A DNA stretch of 64,000 nt from Tipula vernalis (Eukaryota; Arthropoda; Insecta; Diptera; Tipulidae). Position 1 is the first letter of the stretch; every line of letters starts with the position of its first letter. This document shows positions 33,936-45,569 of this stretch, piece after piece. The notes beneath the pieces are model-generated. The model searched no databases and had not been told where the DNA came from. It saw only the letters and a program-made list of their open reading frames with translations. Location of the stretch: positions 185,234,015-185,298,014 of the forward strand of contig OY282558.1 of the NCBI GenBank assembly GCA_958295665.1. The letters run 5' to 3'. The translations under genes and the position numbers were made by a program.

Positions 33936-34188
33936 GGTTATGGTGGAACATATGATATGCAACACTAGATTTATTCCAGTTGGCTTTTTCATGTTCTTTA
34001 AGCCTGGTGCTGAAATCTCTCGAAGTCTGGCCGATGTAGGTGTCCTGGCAATCAGAACATTTAATTTGGTAAATTCCAGACCGTAAATCTTGTGTTACAT
34101 TATCTTTAAAGTTGTTTAAATCCCTTTTGATGGTTGTTGATGGACGGGTGACAAGTTCTATGTTGTGTTTGTGCAAAATAGACACCAC
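33781..34188 (-). pseudogene. GIY-YIG endonuclease domain of Penelope-like element
   Basis: 135 codons. SGIYQIKCSDCQDTYIGQTS contains the GIY and YIG motifs at standard spacing, followed by RDFSTRLKEHEKA with the conserved Arg and Glu. This is the C-terminal endonuclease of Penelope-like retroelements, which nicks the target for priming. The preceding RT is absent, so the element is 5' truncated. The C-terminal part (KIDTTISKIIKT to the stop) occurs again on the plus strand at 34178-34327 because of the inverted arm. Confidence 0.75.
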
Positions 34189-34704
34189 TATTTCAAAAAT
34201 AATAAAAACAGTACATCAAAAATGGAAACTAGACGCATACGAGTCATACCACATCGCCAACACCACAAATCTCATGAACACAGATGATGCAAAAATTAAT
34301 TCCCCCTTATTTAAAATAACTTTTTAAAAATTAACCATAACAAGCGCAACACCCCTTATTTTTAATTAAATTTGTGGGTTTGTCCGCCTCCGTTTTTTTT
34401 TGTTTTTTTTTTTTTTCTTTTATATTTTTTTTATTATTTTTATATATAAGTCCTTTTTATAATTTTTTTTTTTGTTTTTTTTTTACCTGTTAAACAAAAA
34501 TTTTGGTATATATAAGAGTTGTTTTTACTTTAGTTTTTTAATTGCAAAAAATTACCTGTAGATGATCTTTACAAGATCGAAACTAGTTGTAATTTTAAAT
34601 AAATAAAAGTAAATAAATTCAAAAATAAAAAGTTTGGTTTTTTTATTTTTAAGTAAGTGAAAACTGTTGGTGTTTTGTGATTATACGAAATAATATTAAT
34701 TATA
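34174..34704. repeat. Right arm of long inverted repeat
   Basis: About 531 bp, partner of 33412-33935. The inner junction is at CAAAATA, a seven-base stretch shared by both sides. Confidence 0.85.
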
Positions 34705-34714
34705 TCCTTAATTT

Positions 34715-35670
34715 GTTAATTAAAAATGAATAACAATCTAATATAAAGCTTTATTCAAAATAATGTTTCACATAATGGGTGGGACAACCATTTAGAAGTT
34801 TCAAAAAATCGATTTCGTTTTTTGTGCTTTAAAAGTTACTTTAATATGTGTAGAATATGAAAAACTTCATGACTTAGGCCAAAACTCAAAGTTAAACGTG
34901 ATCGTTTAATTAAAGTCGGGACCTTTTCAAGTACAATTTAATACGAGAGATTTCCATTAGTGAAAATTAGCGTATTAACGGTTTCATCGAAATTTTATAA
35001 AAAGTTTTTATTACAACTTTTTATCTAAGAATTGATGATCATTTATTGCATCATCACGATAAATAAACCGCATACCTTTTTTTTGGCAGCCTGCGTTGTC
35101 TTTCTTTTTTTGAAATAGAATTTTAAAATGTATCTAATTTCTTCTATAATTTCACTAATTTTTTACACGGAATAGCTTTCCACGGAATAAACAAATGTCA
35201 AATTTTTTTGTATAATGATTTAGGAAATGTCACCTTTAAAACGACATATCAAAAATGACTTGTCAGCCTTTAAACAAATGAAATGTTAATTTTACTGACA
35301 CCTATTGTAAAAACGGCGGAAATTTTTATCACCTTCAATATTTTTAATCAGTACTCTTTTACGACGCAAAATAATTTTAGAGAGAATTATTTAATTTACT
35401 TACAACCAAAAGCTTTAATATATTATATATGTATGTAAACTAAAAACAAGTTTTTCGCCATATAGAATCTTATATTTTAAGCGTAGACAGTTGGACAGGG
35501 ACGGAATCTACAACTGTATATAATTAACAATGTTTCTCAGCAATTATGTTGCTCGTCCGTCAAAACAAAACAGGGCTCTTAATTAAATACCCGGGTAGGA
35601 TGATCTTAAAGAAAAGTGTTCATCAAATTAAAAAAATATTGGGTCTGATCGAATTCGTGTAGCTGGCGAA
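34715..35670. other. No feature recognised
   Basis: AT-rich, no frame or repeat that I can support. Confidence 0.4.
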
Positions 35671-35883
35671 ATGGTCTTAAAGGTTGTTATTTATTTGGCA
35701 ATTCTTCATATTATTGGAAAGCACTTAAATGGTGTATATGGAGTCGAGAAAGATATAGACAATAACAGCAATCACGGTAAGGGACTAAATGGAGAATGCG
35801 AAGAGGGAGACCGACTGATAATAATGCTGCGCCAACAAACAAGAGCTGGTTATAAAATACAAAATAATAAAATATTTTCATAA
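35671..35883 (+). CDS. Possible small secreted protein, unknown
   Basis: A 70-codon frame with a hydrophobic N-terminus (MVLKVVIYLAILHIIGKHLN) that resembles a signal peptide, then a hydrophilic Asn/Gly/Glu-rich part and a basic end. It contains a single Cys, so it is not a disulphide-rich toxin type. No promoter element, splice site or homologous family is recognised. It could be an exon of a larger gene or a chance frame. Confidence 0.25.
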   Translation: MVLKVVIYLAILHIIGKHLNGVYGVEKDIDNNSNHGKGLNGECEEGDRLIIMLRQQTRAGYKIQNNKIFS

Positions 35884-37200
35884 ATAAATAGAATTAATTT
35901 ATCAGAAGAACTACTCTAGGAATAAGTGAATATGTAAAAACTTCTAAGTATACAGTAACTATTATTCGTTCAGAAAAATTAGAGAAAACCTACTTAACAG
36001 TATTGTTTCTTACGAAAAATGTAACTCTTGTTATCAGTATTTATTTTGTATTAATGGGTAAATGTATAAAAAAGTTAAGTTCTGATTAGAGTTAAATTTT
36101 CCGTAAAAGATAATGGCCCTTAGTAATATAAAAAAAAATCAACTTAGTTTTTAAAGCCAACCATTAACAAATATATTACACCGAAATTTTCGTTTAGGGT
36201 TGACTGTAAAACCTAAGCTGATAAACTTTTAAATAATAGTTTTCTCTAATTTTAAAGTACATAATAGTTGCCCTATACTTACAATTAATTATTACGGGTA
36301 CGGGTTTTTACTAAGTTCTATAGTAGTTCTTTTGATAATTTAATTCTATTTATTTATGTAAATAATTTGGTACTCATTTTGTGACAATTCAGTAAAAAAA
36401 CTTGAATCTACTAATCAGCTAATTTTGTTGTCCCGAGTCCTTCCGACCTGTTGGTCTTCATCTGTGTCCTTTCCACCAAATCCTAGACGTGACAGGTGCT
36501 GTTGTTTGCACCCCCTCTAAACTATCGTTTAAATGCTCTCCATTATTCAACAGAATTGCGCATCACATCCATGACATTTTTTTCAAGAGCCACATGAGAA
36601 TTAACACTTCAGGTAAGCCACTTTGATACCCAAGATCATCTGAGTAACGAAAAAGATAAATGCGCCCCACCTCTACTGTCGCCATTTTCAACCAAAATGT
36701 AGACCGCTACAAACTTACTTTTTCATCATTAATTCTCAAAAGTTGTTTACTTTTGGTAGGACGCCGCGAAATAGGCATTCATGAAAGTTTTTCATTTTTC
36801 GATTATTAATAATTCTGGCCATTCTAATAAGGTCTCCTAGTATATAACCTAGTAAATCAAGTATACTAGGAAGAAAAACAACAATTTCCTTTCTTTGCTT
36901 ACAGTTTTTTAGTTGTCTATTGGAAGATTTTAAGTGTTTGCTAATAAAAAAACAGTTACTTAAAATTTCAAGTGAGCCGAGAACCAAGAAAATACACAAA
37001 TTTTACATACTAGAAAAAACCGAAGTAAAAGCACTTATTTGGTTTTATTAACTCTACCCATTTTATTTCTTAGAGAATTATGGTGATGGTCAGTTATGTA
37101 GACTGAACTACAGTATGTTTCGCAAGAAAATATCTCGAAGAAACAACAAAAACACAAAAATATACTAATTGATATTTATTTCTCATAATAGACATTAAAA
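35884..37200. other. No gene recognised
   Basis: 36420-36660 is less AT-rich than its surroundings and ends with a donor-like TTCAGGTAAGCC, but I found no frame. The minus-strand frame 36999-36736 follows an acceptor-like TTTTTTCTAG but resembles no known protein. Confidence 0.3.
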
Positions 37201-37463
37201 CTAATTTCGCAAATACTTTAGTATGTAGTCCAGTTGCGCTTTTTTGTATATTAAAAACTGACATCTCCTAGTGGAACTTTCACTTAATTTGGCCGCATAT
37301 TCTGGAGTAGGGTATTTTAGAATGTTTTTGAGAATGCGAACAAACTGCTGTGTATTTATTATTATATTTCCTCTAAGCCTTGCCTTCAAAAGACCCCCGT
37401 CGCACATAGTTTTTGTGTTGCATGTGTTTGGCATAAGATCACGCCTGCGAGTATTCATGTTTC
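37201..37463 (-). CDS. Candidate exon, unknown protein
   Basis: An 85-codon frame from the ATG at 37458, with balanced amino-acid use (MNTRRRDLMPNTCNTKTMCD..., ending YKKAQLDYILKYLRN). A consensus-like 3' splice site TACAATTTTCAG ends just before it at 37464, so it could be a last exon. No family recognised and no upstream exon found. Confidence 0.25.
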
Positions 37464-38117
37464 CTGAAAATTGTACCCAAAAGGGAAATTAAGACAGTAT
37501 ATTTCATTTAGCTACAAGAAGGGGTATTCGGCATTAACCTCGAAAATATTAGTATTCGTGAAAACACACAGACTTTAGAGAATAATAGTTCATATATTTT
37601 ATTGCTGTTTGGGAAACAATATTTTTGGTTTTCTATTCCAGAACTTCATCTAAAAATCATTTTAGTATCCGGTTTGATCGGGTATGGCGAGATTCACCAT
37701 AATCAGTTCAAATATAGCCAACAAGATCCGGCTTTATGTCAGAGTAAAATCCAAAAAATGAATCAAAAAAACTTTAAACTTTAAGAAAATATTTACTGAA
37801 ATATTTTCATATAGTTTGCATTATTTTTTGGATTCACAGGCTTCTCTCTCTAACATTTGGTACCTATTGGTATTAATTAAATTCTTGAGATATAAAATGA
37901 AAAGAATGAACGAGTTAGGTACGAATGCCCGTTTTTATCTCTCGTTTTCTAAAGTCCAATTTCAAAATAAAGATTTTTAAAATCTCGCGTCGCATAAGTC
38001 GTGTTTAAAAACAGGAAAAGAAAAAATTTAACTTCAAAAAAACACTAGAATAATAAATTTAATTCAAAACAATTAAAAAGTGGTAAAAAACATAAAATTC
38101 AGTATTTAATAAAAACC
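37464..38117. other. No feature recognised
   Basis: AT-rich spacer with no supported gene. Confidence 0.4.
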
Positions 38118-38670
38118 TTGCCAGTGGTGGTCTGGTAATTCCCGGCGAATGGGGAATATTTTGTTTTTACAGCAGTTATTCCCCAAATAAATTTTTCCAA
38201 CTCTTTTTATTCCCCATTTCCGAAAGTGCATTCTGTCAATTGGTGAATAAATATACAGGGAAATAAATTTAGTTAAACGTGTTCGTCGTGGAATCACATT
38301 AAATTTTAAAATGAGTAAAGATCTGCGAACCCTTCATTATGTTGATGATGATAACGATGGCCTTAATCAGATTAATCTTAATACTTATAATAATATTTAT
38401 TATTTATTACTATACTATCTTTAAAATTATTGGGTATTTTAACCTTTACAGACAATATTAATATGATTAATTATTAATATCAACTGGAGATAACATTCTC
38501 GTTAAATGTATGGAAGAATAAACGTCAAAACTGCTGTAATTGGGAATAATTTTTTCCTAATAAATTTTTTTCCCCAAACAACAGAATACCCTTTGGGGAA
38601 AAGGTAATAAAACTGCAATAAAATTTAAAATTTCTATTCCCCGGGGAATTATCAGAATAGGGCCACAGAT
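38118..38670. mobile_element. Possible MITE with imperfect inverted ends
   Basis: The left end CAGTGGTGGTCTGGTAATTC and the reverse complement of the right end (CTGTGGCCCTATTCTGATAA...) are alignable. Both are followed by TTCCCC-rich segments, a (T/A)CAGCAGTTATTCCC or TGCAGTTTTATTACC block, and an AATAAATTTTT block. No coding capacity. No target duplication was found, so the call is tentative. Confidence 0.35.
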
Positions 38671-40654
38671 ATTGAAAATGTTGGATTAGATTATTGGTTT
38701 GAGATTTTGGACCAAATTTCACTCAAAATCTTATTTCAGTTGAAATCACAAGAGAATTTTTTATGATGGTAAAATGCAGTTTATTTTGTTACAAATATAT
38801 CATAATAAATATGGGCGAAACTAACAAAAAATATTTTTTGGATTTTGTCCCATTTGGACTTTTTATATTTGGATTCTGTCGATAAGGATTTTGCCCTATT
38901 TGGCTTTTCGCTTCTGGATTCTTAAAATAATTTGAATTTTGTACCTTTTGGATTGGTTTTTGTATTTATGGGTACACTTGTTGAATTTTATTATAATCAG
39001 TTGAACTATCTAAGTTCTATTCATCATAATTTACCATTCTCAGAGCTTTATCTTAACATAATTTAAGAAGCCCATTTCCATCGTAGATACATACATCTAT
39101 ACATAGCAGTTCATCCTAAACGGTTATAAAAAGCCAAATTCCACCCTAAGGATATATTCCATAATATCAGCTAACTATTATATTTTATAACTCATTTCCA
39201 TCGCACATATAAAATGTTGGATTAAGTCCAACATTTCATTAATGTCGATTTCTTTTTGCCATTTCAAATTTACTGGAATTTTTTGATCCAAAAAGAACAA
39301 ATTGACGTTTCAGCCAAAATTGACGATTTTTATGTTTGTATTGGTGATAATAAACCAGTACTATTTGACGTATAGATAATGTCGTGGCAGACATCATTAG
39401 ATTCGTTTTTCTATTAAATGTTTATTCTATTAAGGAAATTATTTCTGAGAATAATAAATTCACCTAAATAAAATTTCAATTTGTTTTATAGTCAATATGA
39501 TCACTACTGTTTTTATTATAACCATAAATCGACGTTTCATCAAAGTTTCCTGAGAAATTGACGTTTCTACAAAAATTGACATTTCTCTTCCTTAATGGTA
39601 TTAGTGCAAATTGAAGAAAAAATGTCCATTTTTCTGTTTTGATGTGCATAAAAAAAACGGCAAAAAAATGGTGATTTTTTGTGGCAAATAGTTTGCTTTT
39701 TGATGCGTTTTTGACATTTTTTTGATGTGTTTTTGATTTTTTTGGCAAAAAGAAAACCACATAAGTAAATTTAGAAATCGGTTTAATTAAAATTTGATCC
39801 TTATTCCAGAATTGTATCGAAAATTCATTTTAACATCCAGCCAAACATTTTTTTTTGTAAAATCAAATTTTTATCTTTACAACTAAATGTGACGAAAACT
39901 AAATGGTTTTCATTATTTTCATTCATTTTTATCTATGTATTCAAAACGTATAGTGTTTTCCATGGCCTGCTTGGTGGTTGGTTTTGTTTTAACGTAAAAT
40001 TTAGTAACGCCTTTAAATTCCCCTTTTAATTTTTGCTTATAGAAAATACGAAAGATAGAAAGAGGCATTCGGAAATATTAGAAATATTTATGATTGTTTC
40101 GTTGAGCTCGAAATTGAAATCGAGGAAAAATCGATTTTATTTTTAGTGGACATTTGTCGTTCATACAAATTACTCCTCTATTAGTATTATGCTCAGTGGT
40201 AGTACTGTAGACCTAGTAACCCATAATTGGAAAATTTTGGAAATATCTGTATGCAATCATACTACACGTGAATTTAGAAATGTTCAATCCTAACTACCTG
40301 TTCCCCTAGATTTCGAAAAATCTGTATGGTTTTCCTTTAGAATAGGTCCCCAGTAACTCATAATTGGTTTCCGTTAGAATACGCGCTTTTCGGGAACAGC
40401 AGTTGGAAATGAAGTAAATAGTAGAAGTGAATTCAGAAATGTATAATCCTATACTATAACTTAAAATAGTTTTGTTGTAAATTGAGCTCTTCTTAGGGAA
40501 AACAGGAAATTATAAAATTGAAACGCCACAATATTGTATAAGAATTTGTGTGTTTGTCTTTTGATTTTTAAACTTCTCAAAGCCAAAAGGAGCCTTGTTA
40601 TATTTATAGGAAATTGCTGGTTAGTAGGGTTTATTCCTCTAACTTCCTCCTAAT
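38671..40654. other. Non-coding, repeat fragments only
   Basis: Contains short direct repeats of TTTGGATTTTGTCCC type (38830-38960), a repeat shared with 47961-48019, and an imperfect direct duplication (about 40217-40300 and 40362-40455). The minus-strand frame near 39476-39760 is A/T-run low complexity. Confidence 0.4.
39684..39764 (+). repeat. Dispersed repeat, copy 1
   Basis: Starts GCAAATAGTTTGCTTTTTGA and ends AACCACATAA. A 59-bp version with the same ends lies at 47961-48019; the difference is mainly an internal TTTTTGATGTG-type duplication. Confidence 0.6.
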
Positions 40655-40800
40655 TCCGGCCAAAAATATTTGTAGGTCATTAAGCAAATCCTTTTATGTT
40701 AGGGGAGTTTATCTTTGGAATTCAATTCCATTGCAAATTAAAAGATTATAATCAGCAGGATTATTTAAGTCAACATTTTTCTAGTGGGAAGATTGAGGGG
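40655..40800 (+). pseudogene. 3' tip of a non-LTR retrotransposon
   Basis: KSFYVRGVYLWNSIPLQIKR, then a stop and SAGLFKSTF. The R-x-x-x-x-WN-x-[LI]P ... FK pattern is the extreme C-terminus of RT proteins in Jockey/CR1-type elements. Only about 45 residues remain. Confidence 0.6.
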
Positions 40801-41173
40801 CAATACGTAGCTTTTTAAATTATTTTTATTAACGTTTTCGTTATTGTTAATTTTTAATTATTTCACCTCTTGCTGTACATTTTATTGTAAATGAGCTACT
40901 GCTCAAAATAGAATGTGTAGGCATAAGGTGGAAATGCTTGAAAAAAATTCAAGAGGTTTTTATGCTTAATGGAAGCAACTTCATTATTTTTTTGTTCCGA
41001 TTACTTTGTTTGCAGGTGTGCTTTTCCTTTTAATACTAAAATATTAATAAAATACTACAATTAAATAAATAATAATCGTATTAACCGATAAAAATAAAAC
41101 AACCAATAAAATGCCCAATTAAAATGAATTTTTGTATATTATTTACACAAATACACTCGCAAATATTTAGGAG
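40801..41173. other. No feature recognised
   Basis: AT-rich spacer before the errantivirus-like element. Confidence 0.4.
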
Positions 41174-41219
41174 TAGGAAAAATTTCACGTTTCTGTACAA
41201 ATTCGTGAAGTTTTTCCTA
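41174..41219. repeat. 16-bp inverted repeat
   Basis: TAGGAAAAATTTCACG (41174-41189) and CGTGAAGTTTTTCCTA (41204-41219), one mismatch, 14-nt spacer. It lies just upstream of, or within, the 5' LTR. Confidence 0.7.
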
Positions 41220-41273
41220 AAACGTTCCTAACTTTTTTTAGGAATAATCTAGCAAATACTTCACGCGAACTAC

Positions 41274-41548
41274 AAGTTAACACGCGTAATAATTAGGTTT
41301 CCCACAAAAATACAACGTGATCATATTTGTCACGCTGCATTAGCAATGACAACAAGTTACACGCGCATCCGGCATAATGCTGAGTGAATACCATATTCTT
41401 GACGACATGGTGTCATATTCTACATATTTTTAATTAAGCAAATTGTAATTAGAAAATAAGAAAATAATCAGTTGTAATTTCGATGTCAAACAAATAAGTT
41501 AAAAATAAAAATTATTTTTTTTAACCAAAAATCAATAAAGAATTTAAC
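41274..41548 (+). repeat. Probable 5' LTR of errantivirus-like element
   Basis: The right edge is fixed by the primer site at 41549. The left edge is a guess at AGTTAACACGCG; another candidate is AGTTACACGCGC near 41357. An AATAAAG at 41532 could be the polyadenylation signal. No 3' LTR exists in the window to confirm the limits. Confidence 0.45.
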
Positions 41549-41567
41549 TGGCGCCGAAACAGGGACT
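41549..41567 (+). promoter_or_regulatory. Primer binding site, tRNA-Lys type
   Basis: TGGCGCCGAAACAGGGACT follows the LTR and is complementary, with two mismatches, to the 3' end of tRNA-Lys(UUU). Confidence 0.75.
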
Positions 41568-42478
41568 CTTGTGTTAAATTGTCCTGTGCCGTAAGATTTT
41601 AAATATTAACGTGAAACCAAAGTGATAATTAGTGTAAACATCTTACAAAAAGTTTTACCAGAACTTTAAAAATCAAATAAAACTGATCAAGTGAAGTTTA
41701 ACTAATAACTTTATAATAAGGCTGACCGAGTGAAGTTTAACCAATAACTTACTAATAAAATCCCAAGTAAGATCATAGTGATAAACTAAACAGTGATTAA
41801 AAACGAAGTACCAACTTTAAGGGATCTGACAAAAGTTTAATCAAAACTTCAAAATAAGGGCGAAAATTAATTATCCCACGCTAATCAAACGACAACTATA
41901 AGTATTGGAAAACAAGGCCCCGAAGTATCCTACTAGGAAAAACGGAGTTGAAGAATAGGTGAAGCAAGGATAACCACGCCGTATTTTCGCAATAATTCAA
42001 CAGCGGTCCAATCAAGTTGTAAGGCACGAGGAATTAAGGCGATTTTGAGCAAGCAAATCCCAAAAATCTTAATTACAACTCCAGATGTCAATAATACATT
42101 TGTTAATTTTAATGTAAGTCATAATTTTTGAATAGAATAAATAAAAATAAAATTAAACCTTTAAGATTTATTAGTTACTACGAGTATAAGAATATAACAA
42201 AAAGTTCAGTGAAAGAAAAGAAAGGGAAATTTTTTAAAATCAATAATTTAATAAAAATATTTACAAAATTAAGATACGATAAGCAATTAAGTTTCTTAAA
42301 TTTTTTTTTTTTTTTAGATCTCTAACAAATTTTTATATAAATTAATTTGCACTGTATCATATAATTAATAATTACTACTACATCCATTTCCGTGAACCAC
42401 CAATAGGACCTATTCGCACAAAATTGACATAGAATTCTTACATTTCGATACTACTTTTAACCGGTGTAATAAAATAAA

Positions 42479-43879
42479 ATGGGCAACGAAACAATTCTCA
42501 AATCTCCGAAATTAAATCCAATAGATCACTTTCAGTCAATACCCACCGCAAGCGGTACAACAATTTTTGACTTCACTCAACTTCAAAACATCATACAAGA
42601 AATCAGTCAAAATCAACTATTATTTGACCGAATGACTAACACTCCATCAAATAATAAAATAGAAACTGACCAAACCATAGACCCTAGATATATCAATAAT
42701 CTAAATGATCTGGATAAAATACCAGACGTGGTTAAGAGTCTACGAGACTTTTCCGGACAACCAGGAGAATTCGGATCCTGGAAGAAAAGCGTAGACCGTA
42801 TTTTGAAAATTTATGAACACCTAAAAGGAACACCCAAGTACTATGGAATTCTCAATGTTATGCGAAATAAAGTAACTGGTAATGCGGATACGGCCCTTGT
42901 GTCCTACAACACTCCTCTCAGCTGGGAAAAAAATCTCGAAATGTTTAACGCTCCACTACGCGGATAAACGAGACCTAGGTACGCTAGAGTACCAAATGAC
43001 TACCCTAATTCAGAAAGGTAGTTCCATCCCAGAGTTTTACCAACAGGTTTATTACCACCTCTCACTTATTTTAAACAAATTATCATCCATGGACATGAGT
43101 AAGGAAGATACGAATGTAATGACTCAATCATATAGAGATAAGGCACTCTATACCTTTGTGAGAGGTCTCAGAGGAGACCTACCGAAATTATTGAGTATGA
43201 GGGGACCAATGGACTTACCAGAAGCCCTCTCTCTGTGCCTAAAACTCGAGAATTCGTGTTTAGCACAGCCATGGAAAAACGAATATTCAAAGGACTCAAT
43301 TTCCTCAACCCCCCACCACCTCCTAGAAGAACCATACCAATACAATAACAGAATTTTCCTAACCAAACCCGAAACTTCTACCCTTCATTGTTATGTAATC
43401 CTCAAGCATCCCAAAATTTTCCTAAACCATTTCAAAATAATTACCAACATCCCTCAACTTCTAGACAAATCCCGCAACATTATAATCAACAACCACCCAA
43501 AATACCCAATAGTAATTATTTTTCTAAGCCACAACCAATGGAAATAGACCAATCTATACACTCTCGACAAATTAATTACCAAAATAGAACGCAAATGAAC
43601 CAATTCGAAAACAAACGACCTTATTCAAATCAAGTACACCAACCGGTTAAAATGCAAAGAGTGTACCATACAGAACCGTTTCATGGGGACCTTGAAACGC
43701 AATGGCAATCCTACCATGAACAAATGGAATCAGAGGATTCGAAATATGACCAGACTCTTGTAGAATATACCGACACACACGAAATTATAGAAATATCTGA
43801 CGTAGAAGATCATCATAACGAACATCCTACGGAACAAGACGTAGAAGAACAAATAGACGACATCCATTTTTTAGATTAA
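42479..43879 (+). pseudogene. Errantivirus-like Gag, two frameshifts
   Basis: ATG at 42479. The first frame runs to a shift in an A7 run near 42930, the next frame carries the capsid core to about 43350, and the original frame then resumes to the stop at 43879. Recognisable capsid pieces: [40 protein letters not shown] and [19 protein letters not shown]. The C-terminal part is Gln/Asn/Pro-rich and ends acidic; no zinc knuckle, as is usual for this group. It would build the particle. The first shift looks like a single-base change in a homopolymer; I did not resolve the second. Confidence 0.8.
43867..43873 (+). promoter_or_regulatory. Gag-pol -1 frameshift slippery site
   Basis: TTTTTTA read in the gag frame as T TTT TTA, two codons before the gag stop. 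A -1 slip opens directly into the protease frame (RLIHSSLPYIEYT...). It fits the X-XXY-YYZ rule. A downstream stem or pseudoknot was not assessed. Confidence 0.7.
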
Positions 43880-43887
43880 TACACTCT

Positions 43888-45569
43888 TCACTTCCCTATA
43901 TAGAGTATACGGCCAAGAGTGGAAAATTTTTTAAATTCCCAGTAGATACCGGATCTAATAAAAATTATCTTCAAAAACCTTACATTCGAAATCCCATTCC
44001 TAACGAGAAACCTTTCATGGCAAACTCAGTTGCTGGTAGCGTTAAGATTACACACCACGCATTAATAGATCTTTTTGGTCCAGAAAGGAAATTAAATTTT
44101 TTTATATTACCTAGTCTGAGATCATTCGATGGCATAATCGGCAACGATAGCCTAAAGCAGCTCGGTGCCAAAATATACACTGACAAGGATTTATGATCAT
44201 TAACCCAGACACGAAAATACCTATCAAACAACACCTTTCTGACTCTGTGAATAATATAAATATTAAGAGACTCACACCTAAATGCCGAAAAGAAATTGAC
44301 TTTCACAACAAATGTTAGAGGAGAAATTCGTACAATCAACACCGATCCCGTGTACAGCCGCCCTTATCCATATCCCATAAATTCGGTTACTTTCTCAGAC
44401 AGATATCCAATACCTGAGATCAACGACATTTTGGCAAACTTAGAGGAAAACAGATTTTTCACAATAATAGAGCTAAAGAGCGGCTTTCACCAGATTCCTT
44501 TAAAAGAATCGGACATTGAAAAAACAGCTTTTTCTGTTAATCATGGAAAATACGAGTTTACCCGCCTCCCATTTGGCCTTAAAAATGCCCCCTAGATATT
44601 TCAACGCACCCTCGATGATATCCTTCGTGACCACATTGGGAAGCGTTGTTACGTTTATATCGACGACATAATCATATTTGGTAAAACAGAAGAAGAACAC
44701 TTCAAAAACATGACGATAATTTTTAAAGTGTTAGAAAACGCCAATATGAAAATTCAACTCGACAAATGTGAATTTCTACAGGATGAGGTAGATTTTTTAG
44801 GATTTGTCATCTCTAAAGATGGGATAAAAGCGAATCAGGAGAAGATAAAAGCCATAACAGAATTTCCCGTACCCAAGACCGTGAAGGAACTCAGATCCTT
44901 CTTGGGATTAGCCGGATTTTATCGTCGTTTCATCCGGGACTACGCAAAACTTGCGAAGCCCCTGACCTCACTCTTAAGAGGAGAAGACGGACATGTGTCC
45001 AAAACCCTCTCAAGAAATAAAATGGTAAAGCCTAACACCGAAGAAGAAGCAGCCTTTAACAAAATAAAAACCTCACTCGTCTCCAACGAAGTTCTGTTAT
45101 CATTCCCAAATTTCCAAAAGGAATTTGAATTGACTACAGATGCCTCCAACTTTGCACTAGGTGCAGTTTTATCTCAGCAGTTTTAATTAAGCAATAAAAA
45201 TAACAACTCCAAGATGAAACGTTGGAAAGCTATCCTGGAAGATTACAATTATGAGTTAAAATATCAACCGGGAAAAACAAATCTAGTAGCGGATGCCCTA
45301 TCGAGAACACCAATCACTTCCGGAATAAACGTAATGTTAGTCACACAACATAGCGACAAAAGTTCTCCGCATGATCTGGTCCCCACAGTCGAAACCCCAG
45401 TTAAGTTATTCCGCAATCAACTAATTTTAAACGTAGGCGAGGGAAGTTCGTACCAAATAATAAACCCTTTTCCAAAATATTCCAGGCACATTATTACACA
45501 ACCAAGTTTTTCAAATTCAGACATTAAACATTTTTTAAACGTTACCTTAATCCACTCACGATTAACAGA
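43888..45569 (+). pseudogene. Errantivirus-like Pol: protease, RT, RNase H
   Basis: The protease has FPVDTGSNKNYLQKP and IIGNDSL, ending near 44190 with a frameshift. RT resumes at about 44296, but its N-terminal fingers are missing. It has FFTIIELKSGFHQIP, where the first catalytic Asp reads Glu, a TAG stop at 44593-44595, then CYVYIDDIIIFGK with an intact YIDD box. The thumb/connection LRSFLGLAGFYRRFIRDYAK follows. RNase H keeps only its start (TTDASNFALGAVLSQ) and its end (YQPGKTNLVADALSR), with the middle deleted around 45186-45213. It is in the -1 frame relative to gag. Confidence 0.8.

Larger units (their letters stand above)
33338..34714 (-). mobile_element. Penelope-like element fragment, inverted structure
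   Basis: A 13-bp target duplication (ATATCCTTAATTT at 33338-33350 and 34702-34714) brackets the insertion. Inside, a left arm (33412-33935) and a right arm (34174-34704) are long, nearly exact inverted copies, separated by 238 nt of single-copy sequence. The minus-strand frame 34188-33781 encodes a GIY-YIG nuclease end. The right arm ends inside the right duplication by a few bases of shared sequence. Truncated elements with an inverted partial copy at one end are a known feature of Penelope-like insertions. Confidence 0.75.

Noticed and set aside
34112..34327. Plus-strand 71-codon frame as a second gene
   Set aside because: It is the inverted copy of the Penelope-like 3' coding end joined to antisense of the GIY-YIG region.
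39476..39760. 94-codon minus-strand frame
   Set aside because: Made of A/T-run low-complexity codons overlapping a dispersed repeat.
41357..41370. AGTTACACGCGC as certain LTR start
   Set aside because: Equally plausible with AGTTAACACGCG at about 41274; without a 3' LTR neither can be chosen.
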